A stretch of 64,000 bases of DNA from Bacteroidales bacterium (GTDB lineage: Bacteria > Bacteroidota > Bacteroidia > Bacteroidales > UBA932): contig JAFWRQ010000014.1 in NCBI GenBank assembly GCA_017519865.1, forward strand, positions 124,001-188,000. Reading direction: 5' to 3'. Numbering within the stretch: position 1 is the stretch's first letter; each line of letters opens with the position of its first letter. The notes below the pieces were generated by a model, which had not been told where the DNA came from, ran no database searches, and was given only the letters and a program-made list of their open reading frames with translations. Below, piece after piece: positions 8,561-16,425 of the stretch. Position numbers and translations under genes: made by a program.

Positions 8561-9211
8561 ATGAAAATCCTGAAGTTTTTTGCTGCAGTCGTTCTGTCTG
8601 CATTCCTGCTTCCGACTGTATCCGCGCAGGGTTTTTTACCGGAAATCTCCGTTCCGGCCGGCGGTTGGGCGGAACTGTCCGTCAACGCCGGTGCCGGCTT
8701 GGAATTCGATGAGGTCGTGACCGAAGGATATCCTTTCGGTTCGTTTGAAGTGGGCGGGGGACTCGCTTTCCCTCTGATGCCCGACATTCCGGTCTATGCC
8801 AGGGCCAATCTCGGACTGGTCTATACTACCGACCGTGGTATCGACGGACCCAGCGACACTTATTCGTATTACACCTCGCTCCGCCCTTCGGCCGATGTCG
8901 GTTACCTGCTTACCATCTACAAGTCCATCAAGCTGTTTCTCTATCCCGGAATCTATACCAGGTTCAATCTTTATGGCCGTGACGTGTACAGGCCGGACTC
9001 CGACATAGTCAGGGCAAGGAACAGGATGAAGGATGTCGATGAGGACGACCGGATGCTTCCGCTCCAGTTCGGTTTTCAGATAGGAGCCGAACTTGAAGTG
9101 GAGCGCATACTGGTAGGCATGCGCATGTCAAGCGACTTGACGCATCTCTATGCAGGTGGCGACCCCACCCGCACGGCAACCGTGGCACTTAAGGTAGGTT
9201 ACAAATTCTAA
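8561..9211 (+). CDS. secreted outer-membrane beta-barrel-like protein
   Basis: 216 residues. The signal peptide spans about 1-21 (ending VSAQ). Alternating hydrophobic/polar strands follow, with aromatic residues, many Gly and a terminal Phe (KVGYKF), the usual signature of a small outer-membrane beta-barrel. The start is set at 8561 (MKILKFF); upstream in-frame codons from 8513 would place coding sequence inside the efp terminator. A small lipoprotein gene follows 11 bp later, so the two are probably co-expressed. No named family is recognised. Confidence 0.75.
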   Translation: MKILKFFAAVVLSAFLLPTVSAQGFLPEISVPAGGWAELSVNAGAGLEFDEVVTEGYPFGSFEVGGGLAFPLMPDIPVYARANLGLVYTTDRGIDGPSDTYSYYTSLRPSADVGYLLTIYKSIKLFLYPGIYTRFNLYGRDVYRPDSDIVRARNRMKDVDEDDRMLPLQFGFQIGAELEVERILVGMRMSSDLTHLYAGGDPTRTATVALKVGYKF

Positions 9212-9222
9212 TTATTCAGAAT

Positions 9223-9585
9223 ATGAAAAAGATTATCATAGCAATTGTTGCCGCCATATTGTTCCTTTCGTCCTGTACGCCTGTAACGGAGTATGTCGAC
9301 AGGTGGGATGCTACCAAGTCGGTATCTTACGGCGACTATGTCGTCGATTATGCTATGGGTGACTTCTACTGGCTGTTCTACGAGGATGTCTTAGTGATGC
9401 ACAGGAGAGAAGGCCTTCCGAACGAGAGGGGAATATCGTGGATAATGTCCCCTTGGGAATATTCGTTCGAAGGGGACCAGCTTTATGTTTGGAAACAGAA
9501 CTGGACAGTCGAGCGGAACGGCGATTCGATGATACTGTCGCTCCCCAACGGCTATTTCACGCTCTATCTCACCCGGCACAGATAA
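9223..9585 (+). CDS. small lipoprotein
   Basis: 120 residues with a lipoprotein signal (MKKIIIAIVAAILFLSSC; lipid-attachment Cys at residue 18). The mature part is rich in Trp and Tyr (YWLFYEDV, WSYEF-like strands) and probably forms a small beta-sandwich, lipocalin-like in feel. I cannot assign a function. It follows the beta-barrel gene closely, and its stop codon abuts the stop of the convergent gene at 9586. Confidence 0.75.
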   Translation: MKKIIIAIVAAILFLSSCTPVTEYVDRWDATKSVSYGDYVVDYAMGDFYWLFYEDVLVMHRREGLPNERGISWIMSPWEYSFEGDQLYVWKQNWTVERNGDSMILSLPNGYFTLYLTRHR

Positions 9586-10467
9586 TTATTTCACGACGGT
9601 CCCGACCAGGTCTGCGAGTGCCTGGGAGGGAGTGTTGTCGGTGTCCTGCGGGAGGAGATACCAGCGGGAGGTCCAGCTGAAGGCCTCACCGGGCTTCAGG
9701 CTGGTGTAGGCGCCCTGCGCCTCCAGTTCGATATAGGTCTTGCCGGCATTGACATAGACCTGGATCTCGGCTTCTTGAGGGGCCGGGCAGGTCGGGCCGA
9801 GGTCGTCGAAACGCTTCACGAAGAGAAGCCCGTCATTGGCATAGGCATACCATCCCGTGCCGTCGGCGTTGATCTTGCGGTTGTCGCGGGCTTCGTCGAC
9901 CTGGTACCAGGTGGCGCCGTGCTCGAAGATAAAGGGCATCAGGCCCTGGGGGGTGATGCTCTGCGCAGGGGCGTCGAAGAAGATGACTCCCTCGCTAGGG
10001 ACGCGGGAGATCTCCCACGGGGCGACATTGCGCTCGACTGCGGCATCGTTGACGATGGAGTAGGTCACGGCAATCGAGTTGGTGGCCGGTTCTGGACGGA
10101 ACTCCTTGACAATATGGTATTTGAAGCGCTCGGACGTCTGTCCGGTAAGGACGAGCGCGCCGTTCTTCTGCTCTGCGGTGTACGGGCGGCTGTCATACTC
10201 CGGTACCGGAGGCCAGTTCCACTCGCTCTGGGGGCTGGTCCAGAAAGTGCTTCCGAAAGCGTTGGGGCGCTGAAGCTGGGAGAGGACTTCCTTGCCGTTA
10301 TACTGGAAAGAAAGGATCTTTGCGCCCTTGGCGGCGTCGACGGTCATCGTGACATTGCCGGAGGAGATGCTGTACTGGTCGTTTTCAAGTGCCTTGATGT
10401 TTTGGGCGGATGCGATGCATCCGAGGGAGAGGGCCGCTGCGAGCGGCAGGAGGATTCTTTTGAACAT
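9586..10467 (-). CDS. secreted DUF4380/aldose-epimerase-like protein
   Basis: 293 residues; signal peptide 1-21 (ending ASAQ). The pattern GAKILSFQYNGKEVL near residue 50, then STFWTSPQSEWNWPPVPEYD and VPSEGVIFF, resembles DUF4380-type proteins with a galactose-mutarotase-like beta-sandwich fold, which are thought to act on sugars. Catalytic residues cannot be assigned from sequence alone. The start is at 10467 (MFKRILL); the longer frame from 10497 adds ten residues that are not signal-like. It lies downstream of the 10500-10967 gene on the same strand, 32 bp apart. Confidence 0.75.
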   Translation of the reverse strand: MFKRILLPLAAALSLGCIASAQNIKALENDQYSISSGNVTMTVDAAKGAKILSFQYNGKEVLSQLQRPNAFGSTFWTSPQSEWNWPPVPEYDSRPYTAEQKNGALVLTGQTSERFKYHIVKEFRPEPATNSIAVTYSIVNDAAVERNVAPWEISRVPSEGVIFFDAPAQSITPQGLMPFIFEHGATWYQVDEARDNRKINADGTGWYAYANDGLLFVKRFDDLGPTCPAPQEAEIQVYVNAGKTYIELEAQGAYTSLKPGEAFSWTSRWYLLPQDTDNTPSQALADLVGTVVK

Positions 10468-10499
10468 GGTGTTATCTATTATGATTTGTGGATTCAATG

Positions 10500-10967
10500 T
10501 CAGGCATCGGGTTGCCGGAGCTTGTACTCAAGCCCGTAGACGATGCGATAGACGTCGCGGGTGAGGCCTTCGACCTCGAAGCCTCCGAGAGTTTTCTCGA
10601 GGGTGATGCGATCCTCGAACATCCTGAAGAGGCGGTTGATGAACGAGCGGTAGCGGAAGGTAATGACCTGGTCGTTTTCCTGCTCGAGGACGTAGCCGTG
10701 CTCCTCCATGTAGGAGATGACGCCGGGGCGCAGGTCGGCGAAGTCGCCGAGCACCCCGGCCAGGCGCTTCTTGAAGCCGAAAGTAGGATAGAATGCGGCT
10801 ACTGCAGCGAACATAAGTGCAATGTATCCGACAGATTTCCAGCCCTGCTGGAACATGACGTTGATGTCTGAAGAAACGAAGCCCAGGAGCACCATCGCCA
10901 GCAGTATGATGGAGACGAAGACGCAGATGTATATAAAATACTTGACTGACCGGATAAGGTATTTCAT
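10500..10967 (-). CDS. small membrane protein
   Basis: 155 residues with two hydrophobic segments near the N-terminus (about 8-32 and 45-62), followed by a soluble, charged domain of about 90 residues containing YMEEHGYVLEQENDQVITFRYR-type strands. Family not recognised. The start is set at 10967 (MKYLIRS). The frame stays open much further upstream, but that part runs antisense to the two + genes at 11067 and 12000 and is a codon-bias shadow. It probably forms an operon with the 9586-10467 gene. Confidence 0.7.
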   Translation of the reverse strand: MKYLIRSVKYFIYICVFVSIILLAMVLLGFVSSDINVMFQQGWKSVGYIALMFAAVAAFYPTFGFKKRLAGVLGDFADLRPGVISYMEEHGYVLEQENDQVITFRYRSFINRLFRMFEDRITLEKTLGGFEVEGLTRDVYRIVYGLEYKLRQPDA

Positions 10968-11027
10968 CGCTATTTCATTTTTGGTATAGACAAATATAAT
11001 AAATTTCGGTATCTGCACGAAATTTGT

Positions 11028-11035
11028 TACTTTCG
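11028..11035 (+). promoter_or_regulatory. possible -7 box for the coiled-coil membrane protein/hemW unit
   Basis: TACTTTCG matches TAnnTTTG at seven of eight positions and lies about 31 nt before the ATG at 11067. Intergenic DNA between divergent genes. Confidence 0.35.
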
Positions 11036-11066
11036 CGGATGAAATACGATAACAATTGATTTGATT

Positions 11067-11978
11067 ATGAAAGAAGATCCCCTTGAGCGTCTGGAGCGCG
11101 AGGAGCGCGAAAAGAAGAACGGCGGTCTGAAGACCGTCATGTATGTGCTGGCGGCTGTAGCGTTGCTGCTTGCCGCGGCACTGGCTTATGTGTGGTTCCA
11201 GAAGAGTTCGCTGGTCCGCGACCTCAACATTGAGAAAGAGGACCTTACGGAGCAGATCGTAGCACTCCAGCAGGATTACAACAACCTTTCCTCGGATTAC
11301 GAGGCTATCAACTCGCAGCTCGACTCCTCCCGCGAGGAAGTCTCGCAGCTCGTCGAAAGGATCAAGCAGACCGACGCGACCAACCGCGCCAAGATGCGCC
11401 AGTATGAGAAGGAGCTCGGCACCCTGCGCAGCATCATGCGCAACTATATCGTACAGATCGATTCCCTCAATACCCTCAACCAGCAGCTGACCGCCGAGGC
11501 TGACGCGGCGCGCAAGGATGCCGCCGCGAGCCGCCGCCAGAACGAGGCGCTCAACCGCCAGGTCACCGACCTGAGCGGCCAGGTTGCCGCCGGCTCCGTG
11601 ATCAAGGCCCGTGGCATCATCTTGGAGCCTTACAGCTCGGCTGACAAGGTCACCGACCGCAGCAGCAGGGTAGTGCGGATGCTTACCACCCTCAGCCTGG
11701 TCGAGAACGACCTGGCTCCCAAGGGACCGGTCCGTGTCTACATCGTGGTCAAGGGACCTGACGGCACCATCCTCACCAACGCCAACAGCGTCGGCTTCGA
11801 AAGCGCCGGCGAAGCCCGCACGGCTTCCGCTTCCCGTGAGGTCGACTACGAAGGCAAGGAAGTCGAACTCAGCATTTACCTCAACGACCTGACTGACCGT
11901 TGCGTCAAGGGCGTCTACACCGTCGAGGCTTATACTACTCAGGGCTACCTCGGCAGCGCCGAGACCATGCTCAGATAA
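11067..11978 (+). CDS. coiled-coil membrane-anchored protein
   Basis: 303 residues. A short charged cytoplasmic start precedes one membrane helix at about residues 24-44. A long coiled coil rich in Gln, Glu and Leu follows (about 48-170), then a globular C-terminal domain (about 180-303) with VYIVVKGPDGTIL and beta-rich character. The topology fits a periplasmic coiled-coil protein. I do not know its role; similar proteins are widespread in Bacteroidales. The start at 11067 is preferred over 11061 (MIM). hemW follows 21 bp later. Confidence 0.8.
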   Translation: MKEDPLERLEREEREKKNGGLKTVMYVLAAVALLLAAALAYVWFQKSSLVRDLNIEKEDLTEQIVALQQDYNNLSSDYEAINSQLDSSREEVSQLVERIKQTDATNRAKMRQYEKELGTLRSIMRNYIVQIDSLNTLNQQLTAEADAARKDAAASRRQNEALNRQVTDLSGQVAAGSVIKARGIILEPYSSADKVTDRSSRVVRMLTTLSLVENDLAPKGPVRVYIVVKGPDGTILTNANSVGFESAGEARTASASREVDYEGKEVELSIYLNDLTDRCVKGVYTVEAYTTQGYLGSAETMLR

Positions 11979-11999
11979 TTCCTGGCGGGAGGCCGTGGC

Positions 12000-13229
12000 A
12001 TGATCTACATCCACGTACCGTTCTGCCGTAGTTTCTGCACCTATTGCGGTTTCTATTCCGAGATCTGCTCCCGGAGAGACCCGCAGCAGGTGCAGAACCG
12101 CATTATGGAGGACTACGTCGATGCCATCCTCGACGAGATTGCGTCCCGCCGGGAGGAAATAGCGGCTGCCCGCGGGTCGGATCCGGCGAAGCCGGGGGCG
12201 GCCGCGCTCCAGGCGCCGGACACGCTGTACATCGGCGGCGGGACGCCGTCGGTACTGGCCGTTCCAATGCTGGAACGCATCGTGCGGGCCTTGGGGCCGG
12301 CGACGTACGTGGAGTTCACCGTCGAGGTGAACCCCGACGACGTCGCGGCCGGCGGCGCATCTTATGCCGCCGCCCTCCGCGCCCTCGGAGTGAACCGCAT
12401 CAGCATGGGCGTCCAGTCGTTCGACGATGACATCCTTCGCTGGATGAACCGCCGGCACAATGCAACCGGCGCCCGCGAAGCATTCCGCCTCCTGCGTTCC
12501 TCCGGCTTCGACAATGTCAGCATCGACCTCATCTTCGGACTGTCCCAACTATCAGACGGACTCTGGGAACGGACCGTCGACGAGGCGCTCGCCCTCCGGC
12601 CGGAGCATATCTCCGCCTACCAGTTGTCCGTCGAGCCGGACAGTGCGCTGGCGGAAATGGTAGCCTCCGGCCGCTACACTGAAGCCTCCGACGAGCGGTG
12701 CCGCCGTCAGTACGACACGCTCTGCCGGCTCCTTGCCGCCGCCGGTTACGTCCACTACGAGGTCTCCAACTGGGCGCTCCCCGGCCGTGAAGCGGTCCAT
12801 AACAGCGCCTATTGGTGCCGCGTCCCTTACGTCGGCCTCGGCCCTTCCGCCCACAGCCTTTCCTTCCCTTCCACCGCCGGGAAGGCTTCACTGGCTGCCG
12901 TGCCCGGCGTCCGCTCGTGGAACGGCAGCGAGCTTGCCCGCCGCGGCGCTGACGGCTGCCTGCTTCGCTGGCATGCGGACCAGGAGATTCTCTCCGGACG
13001 CGAGGCCGCCGAGGAGGCCATAATGCTCGCGCTCCGCACTGCGCGCGGCCTCCCGCTCGCACAGCTCCGCGCGCTCTCCCCGTCCGCCCCTGTCGACGAC
13101 CTCCTCGCCGCCGGTGCCCTGCGGCTGATACCCGTCGCCGCCGCGTCTGACGGCCCCTGGGTACGCATCCCCGAGGACCGCTTCTTCGTCTCCGACGACA
13201 TCATCTCCCGCCTCTTTCCCGAAGGTTGA
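12000..13229 (+). CDS. hemW: radical SAM heme chaperone HemW
   Basis: Often annotated as oxygen-independent coproporphyrinogen oxidase-like. The cluster motif is at the start, C9-C13-C16 (PFCRSFCTYCGFY), followed by GGGTPS (near residue 80), VEVNPDD, GVNRISMGVQSFDD and DLIFGL, all typical of HemW. The C-terminal HemN-type domain includes SVEPDS and HYEVSNWALPGREAVHN. The CxxxCxxCxF form without the extra HemN cysteine supports HemW over the true oxidase. Length 409. The last codons form the first half of a CCCGAAGG repeat (see 13243-13271). Confidence 0.9.
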   Translation: MIYIHVPFCRSFCTYCGFYSEICSRRDPQQVQNRIMEDYVDAILDEIASRREEIAAARGSDPAKPGAAALQAPDTLYIGGGTPSVLAVPMLERIVRALGPATYVEFTVEVNPDDVAAGGASYAAALRALGVNRISMGVQSFDDDILRWMNRRHNATGAREAFRLLRSSGFDNVSIDLIFGLSQLSDGLWERTVDEALALRPEHISAYQLSVEPDSALAEMVASGRYTEASDERCRRQYDTLCRLLAAAGYVHYEVSNWALPGREAVHNSAYWCRVPYVGLGPSAHSLSFPSTAGKASLAAVPGVRSWNGSELARRGADGCLLRWHADQEILSGREAAEEAIMLALRTARGLPLAQLRALSPSAPVDDLLAAGALRLIPVAAASDGPWVRIPEDRFFVSDDIISRLFPEG

Positions 13230-13242
13230 GGCACAAACCGCG

Positions 13243-13271
13243 ACATCCTTCGGGCATTTCCCGAAGGATGT
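13243..13271. terminator. perfect hairpin after hemW
   Basis: The 12-bp arms ACATCCTTCGGG and CCCGAAGGATGT surround a 5-nt loop, 14 bp after the hemW stop. There is no T-run, so it may be a terminator-like or mRNA-protecting hairpin. It shares the CATCCTTCGGG core with the intergenic repeats at 60390-60468. Confidence 0.6.
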
Positions 13272-13345
13272 GGGTAAGACGGTGCTGGCCGGGTGGGGGT
13301 GAAGAAAAATAGGGGAGGGGCGGAGGAGGATAAAAGAAAAATGCT

Positions 13346-13353
13346 TATATTTA
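13346..13353 (+). promoter_or_regulatory. probable -7 box for the 13380 gene
   Basis: TATATTTA matches TAnnTTTG at seven of eight positions and lies 26 nt before the ATG at 13380. Confidence 0.35.
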
Positions 13354-13379
13354 GGAGCAAATTCTAAAACCTCAACAAA

Positions 13380-13556
13380 ATGTTAGCAAAGATTGTTTAC
13401 ATTCTCGGTATCATCGTCGCCATCTGGTGTGTTCTCGACATCTTCAAGAAACCCAAACTCGGCATCATCGGCAAGATTCTCCTTTCCATCGCCGTCCTCG
13501 CGTTCAGCTGGATCGGCTTCATAGTTTATTATTTCCTGTTAAGGGACAAGATCTAG
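13380..13556 (+). CDS. small membrane protein, PLDc_N-like
   Basis: 58 residues, starting MLAKIVYILGIIVAIW. It has two hydrophobic helices joined by a short basic turn (FKKPKLG) and ends with a Lys-containing tail after FIVYYFLL. The second helix with its W-I-G-F-I-V-Y-Y-F pattern resembles the short phospholipase-D-nuclease N-terminal (PLDc_N) membrane module, which occurs alone in many bacteria. The role is unknown. A -7-like box lies upstream, and the stop is 3 bp before the next gene, suggesting co-transcription. Confidence 0.7.
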   Translation: MLAKIVYILGIIVAIWCVLDIFKKPKLGIIGKILLSIAVLAFSWIGFIVYYFLLRDKI

Positions 13557-13559
13557 GGA

Positions 13560-14828
13560 ATGAAAAGAATATTTCTTTTTGCGGCCATACTGTTTAGTAT
13601 GGCTGCTTTGAATGCGCAACCCCACCGTTCCGAGGCTGCTGTTCGCGCTTTGATGGAAGACCCTTCCAGGGCTGGTAACAATACTAATTCATACGAGTTC
13701 CGCGAGATTCGCGATACAAAGCCGCCGAAAGGATATAAGCCATTCTATATCAGCCATTACGGCCGTCACGGCTCCCGCTCCAACTGGGGAGGTAAGGCCT
13801 ATGAGGACCTGATTGCAACCCTCGAGGAGGGCAAGCGCCAGGGCATCCTCACGCCCGGTGGCGACTCGCTGCTGGCCGCGACCCGCCAGGTCCTGGCGTT
13901 CTACGGCGGCATGGACGGCCGCCTGTCGCAGCGCGGCGTCCGCGAGCACGACGCGCTCGCCGAGCGCATGTTCAAGCGCTACCCCGAGGTCTTCAAGGGC
14001 GACAAGATGGTCCGCGCCTTCGGCAGCCAGGTGCAGCGCTGCCTCATCAGCATGAACGCTTTCACCACCTCGCTGGTGCGCCAGAACCCCAAGCTTCACT
14101 TCTACCTCGATACGGGCGAGAAATTCCAGGAATACATCAACAATGAGTCCGGCTGGCAGCAGAAGACCGGCCCGGCCATGATGAAGGCGATGGCGGTCGT
14201 CAGGGAGATGCCTGACGACACGCTCGGCGTGCTGAGCCGCATCTTCACGGACGTGCCCAAGGCACGTACCTTCGTTAAGAGTGCCCGCAGCCTCACCGAG
14301 AACGTCTGGAACACCGCCATCATCTCCGAGGACTTCGACATTCCTGACAACCTCTTCCGTTTCCTGCCCTTCGACGCCCTCTACAAGCGCTGGGCCCAGA
14401 GCAATGTCATGCTCTACACCGGCCACTGCAACTCCGTCGAGTCAGGCAACGACCGCGTGCCTATGGCGCAGTCCTGTGTCGAAGACATCGTGGCCAAGGC
14501 CGATGAGTGCATCGCCACCGGCCGCTATTGCGCCGACCTCCGCTTCGGCCACGACTATCCCTTGATGGCCCTTGTCAACTATCTCGGCATCGAAGGCGTG
14601 GGCGAGCGCATCCCTGCGGAGGAGATCTGCGACAGGTGGCTCGGCTTCTGGAACATCCCCATGGCCAGCAACCTCCAGATCATCTTCTACCGCAACAAGG
14701 CGGGCGACGTCCTGGTGAAGTTCCTCTACCAGGAGCAGGAGAAACTTCTCCGTGGCCTGGAGCCGTTCCAGGGCCCTTACTACAAGTGGGAGACTGTCAA
14801 GGCCAACCTCGAGGGCTACAAGCGTTAA
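13560..14828 (+). CDS. secreted histidine-type phosphatase (branch 2, phytase/MINPP-like)
   Basis: Signal peptide 1-19 (ending LNAQ). The catalytic RHG is at residues 69-71 in ISHYGRHGSRS, and the C-terminal proton-donor motif is HD in RFGHDYPLMALV. Together they place it in the branch-2 histidine phosphatases, which include acid phosphatases, phytases and multiple inositol polyphosphate phosphatases. Length 422 fits the Bacteroides MINPP-like enzymes, but the substrate is inferred only. It follows the small membrane-protein gene by 3 bp and is closed by a terminator at 14879-14917. Confidence 0.82.
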   Translation: MKRIFLFAAILFSMAALNAQPHRSEAAVRALMEDPSRAGNNTNSYEFREIRDTKPPKGYKPFYISHYGRHGSRSNWGGKAYEDLIATLEEGKRQGILTPGGDSLLAATRQVLAFYGGMDGRLSQRGVREHDALAERMFKRYPEVFKGDKMVRAFGSQVQRCLISMNAFTTSLVRQNPKLHFYLDTGEKFQEYINNESGWQQKTGPAMMKAMAVVREMPDDTLGVLSRIFTDVPKARTFVKSARSLTENVWNTAIISEDFDIPDNLFRFLPFDALYKRWAQSNVMLYTGHCNSVESGNDRVPMAQSCVEDIVAKADECIATGRYCADLRFGHDYPLMALVNYLGIEGVGERIPAEEICDRWLGFWNIPMASNLQIIFYRNKAGDVLVKFLYQEQEKLLRGLEPFQGPYYKWETVKANLEGYKR

Positions 14829-14878
14829 AAAAGTTTTTTCCGCCGGGATTAAACCTGCGGGAACGATACATGTCTTAG

Positions 14879-14917
14879 ATAATGTCCGGTTCACGAACGC
14901 CGGGCATTATTTTTTTG
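14879..14917 (+). terminator. intrinsic terminator after the histidine phosphatase
   Basis: An 11-bp stem (ATAATGTCCGG with CCGGGCATTAT) is followed by TTTTTTT. Confidence 0.8.
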
Positions 14918-14940
14918 ACAATGATTAAAACAGAACAGAT

Positions 14941-15522
14941 ATGAAAAAGATTTTGACTCTCGTCCTTGCAGCGTTCCCTTGTGTATTGTTTGCGCAGATG
15001 CCCGGCTTTGATTTCTCCTCGATGCAGATGGACCTCCCTGAAGAGACCATCGTTTCCTATACTGACGGTATGGTTTCCGACTACGGCCTCGATGCCGACC
15101 AGGCCTCCAAGGTCCTGGAGATCAACAAGAAGTACCTTGGCAAACTCGAGTATCCCGTCGTCATGCCCCCGGCAGCCGAGGAGGCAATGAAGAATGCCGC
15201 GAACGGCCAGGCCGGCGCAGGCTTCGACCCAGCCAGCTTCTCCGCCGAGGACAGGGACAGGATGATGTCCATGATGAATGACATGCAGGACAGGATGAAT
15301 GATATCGCCGACAATCAGGAGGCATACGAGAATGCCCTCGCCAGCGTCCTCGACAAGAAGCAGATGAAGAAATGGCGCAAGGCCAAGAAGCACTATCAGA
15401 CCGACCAGCGCATCATGATGGAAGCCCAATTCGGCGGCATGGGCGGCTTTGGCGGCGGTTTCGGAGGTGACTTCGGCGGCTTCGGCGGCGGCATGGGCTT
15501 CGGTGGAGGCTTCGGATTCTAA
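14941..15522 (+). CDS. secreted protein with Gly/Phe-rich tail
   Basis: 193 residues; signal peptide 1-19 (ending FAQ). The middle part is helical and charged, with LDADQASKVLEINKKYL and a Met-rich stretch (MMSMMNDMQDRMND), reminiscent of DUF4890/Spy-like periplasmic proteins. The last 30 residues are almost only Gly, Phe and Met in repeats of GGFGG, which suggests a flexible or self-associating tail. Function unknown. It has its own terminator downstream, and the unit is bounded upstream by the terminator at 14879. Confidence 0.75.
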   Translation: MKKILTLVLAAFPCVLFAQMPGFDFSSMQMDLPEETIVSYTDGMVSDYGLDADQASKVLEINKKYLGKLEYPVVMPPAAEEAMKNAANGQAGAGFDPASFSAEDRDRMMSMMNDMQDRMNDIADNQEAYENALASVLDKKQMKKWRKAKKHYQTDQRIMMEAQFGGMGGFGGGFGGDFGGFGGGMGFGGGFGF

Positions 15523-15554
15523 GATTCCTTTCAGGTTAGTTAGATTATAAATGG

Positions 15555-15594
15555 AAAAGGAGGGGACCCGCTTCAGGGTTCCCTCCTTTTTTTT
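15555..15594 (+). terminator. intrinsic terminator after the Gly-rich protein
   Basis: A 13-bp stem (arm 15557-15569, core GGAGGGGACCC, with 15576-15588) with a 6-nt loop is followed by T6. Confidence 0.85.
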
Positions 15595-15639
15595 ATGCCA
15601 CGAAGTCCTGGAACACTATGAAATATCGATGGAAACAGC

Positions 15640-15647
15640 TATCTTTG
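15640..15647 (+). promoter_or_regulatory. -7 box for the DUF4886-like gene
   Basis: TATCTTTG is a perfect TAnnTTTG match 21 nt before the ATG at 15669. It lies inside a longer open frame from 15618, which supports the downstream start. Confidence 0.55.
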
Positions 15648-15668
15648 AGAAAGATAAAACTCTTGATT

Positions 15669-16424
15669 ATGAAAAGATTGCTTCAGCTCTTCCTGCTGAT
15701 ACTGGTCTGCTCTGCTGCATCTGCGCAGATGAAGGACACTCTCCGTGTCCTATGTGTCGGCAACTCCTTCACCTATGTTGGCGACGCCCACAAGAAACTT
15801 GTCGACCTGGCTGCCAGCCAGGGCCATTTCATACGTATGAACGCCCAGTATGTGGGCGGTTTCACCTTTGCCCGCCACCTTCAGAGGGATGAGACACTCA
15901 ACGCCATCGAACGCCCCAGCCCGTCGGATGCTTTCGACTACGTCTTCCTCCAGAACCAGAGCCAGCTTCACGCCCGTTACGGCTCCAATCCAAAGCAGTA
16001 TCCCTATGTCCTGGCCGATGCCAAGGAACTCTCAGGCCGTATACGCCAATATTCCCCCGGGGCAATCATATTCATAGAGAGTACGTGGTCGTATCCGGCA
16101 AGCGATTTCGGTGGTTTCGGTTCCCTGGAAGCCTTTGACCGCCTGTCGGACAAGGGTACCGAAGCCCTTGCGAAGGCCTGCAAGGCAAAGGTTTCATATA
16201 TCGGCCGCGCATTCGCTTTGGCCCGTGTCCAGTGTCCGGACATCCCTCTGCTGGCAGATGACGCCAAACATCAAACAGACCTTGGATCATATCTCAAGGC
16301 CTGTGTGAATTATCTGCTGATGTATGGAGAACCCTTTGACGGGAACGCATCTCCCTGCGGACTCGACCCGGATATGACCGCACGCCTGCGTGCCGTAGCC
16401 CAGAGGTCCGTACTGGGCAGGTAG
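15669..16424 (+). CDS. secreted SGNH-hydrolase-like protein (DUF4886)
   Basis: 251 residues; signal peptide about 1-19 (ending ASAQ). LRVLCVGNSFTYVG near residue 27 carries the Ser of the SGNH block I (GNS), and DAKHQTDLGSYL near residue 210 carries a D..H pair like block V. This matches DUF4886, a GDSL/SGNH-like family often close to glycan-degradation loci, so an acyl-ester hydrolase role is plausible but unproven. The start is placed at 15669 because a -7 box lies inside the longer frame. It converges on the PUL, whose last gene ends 1 bp away. Confidence 0.78.
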   Translation: MKRLLQLFLLILVCSAASAQMKDTLRVLCVGNSFTYVGDAHKKLVDLAASQGHFIRMNAQYVGGFTFARHLQRDETLNAIERPSPSDAFDYVFLQNQSQLHARYGSNPKQYPYVLADAKELSGRIRQYSPGAIIFIESTWSYPASDFGGFGSLEAFDRLSDKGTEALAKACKAKVSYIGRAFALARVQCPDIPLLADDAKHQTDLGSYLKACVNYLLMYGEPFDGNASPCGLDPDMTARLRAVAQRSVLGR

Positions 16425-16425
16425 T

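Noticed and set aside
10968-12548. Long upstream extension of the 10500-10967 gene
   Set aside because: It lies antisense to the coiled-coil protein and hemW; the real start is the Met before the membrane helices at 10967.
15618-15668. Upstream start for the DUF4886-like protein
   Set aside because: A perfect -7 promoter box lies inside this stretch, and the signal peptide begins at 15669.
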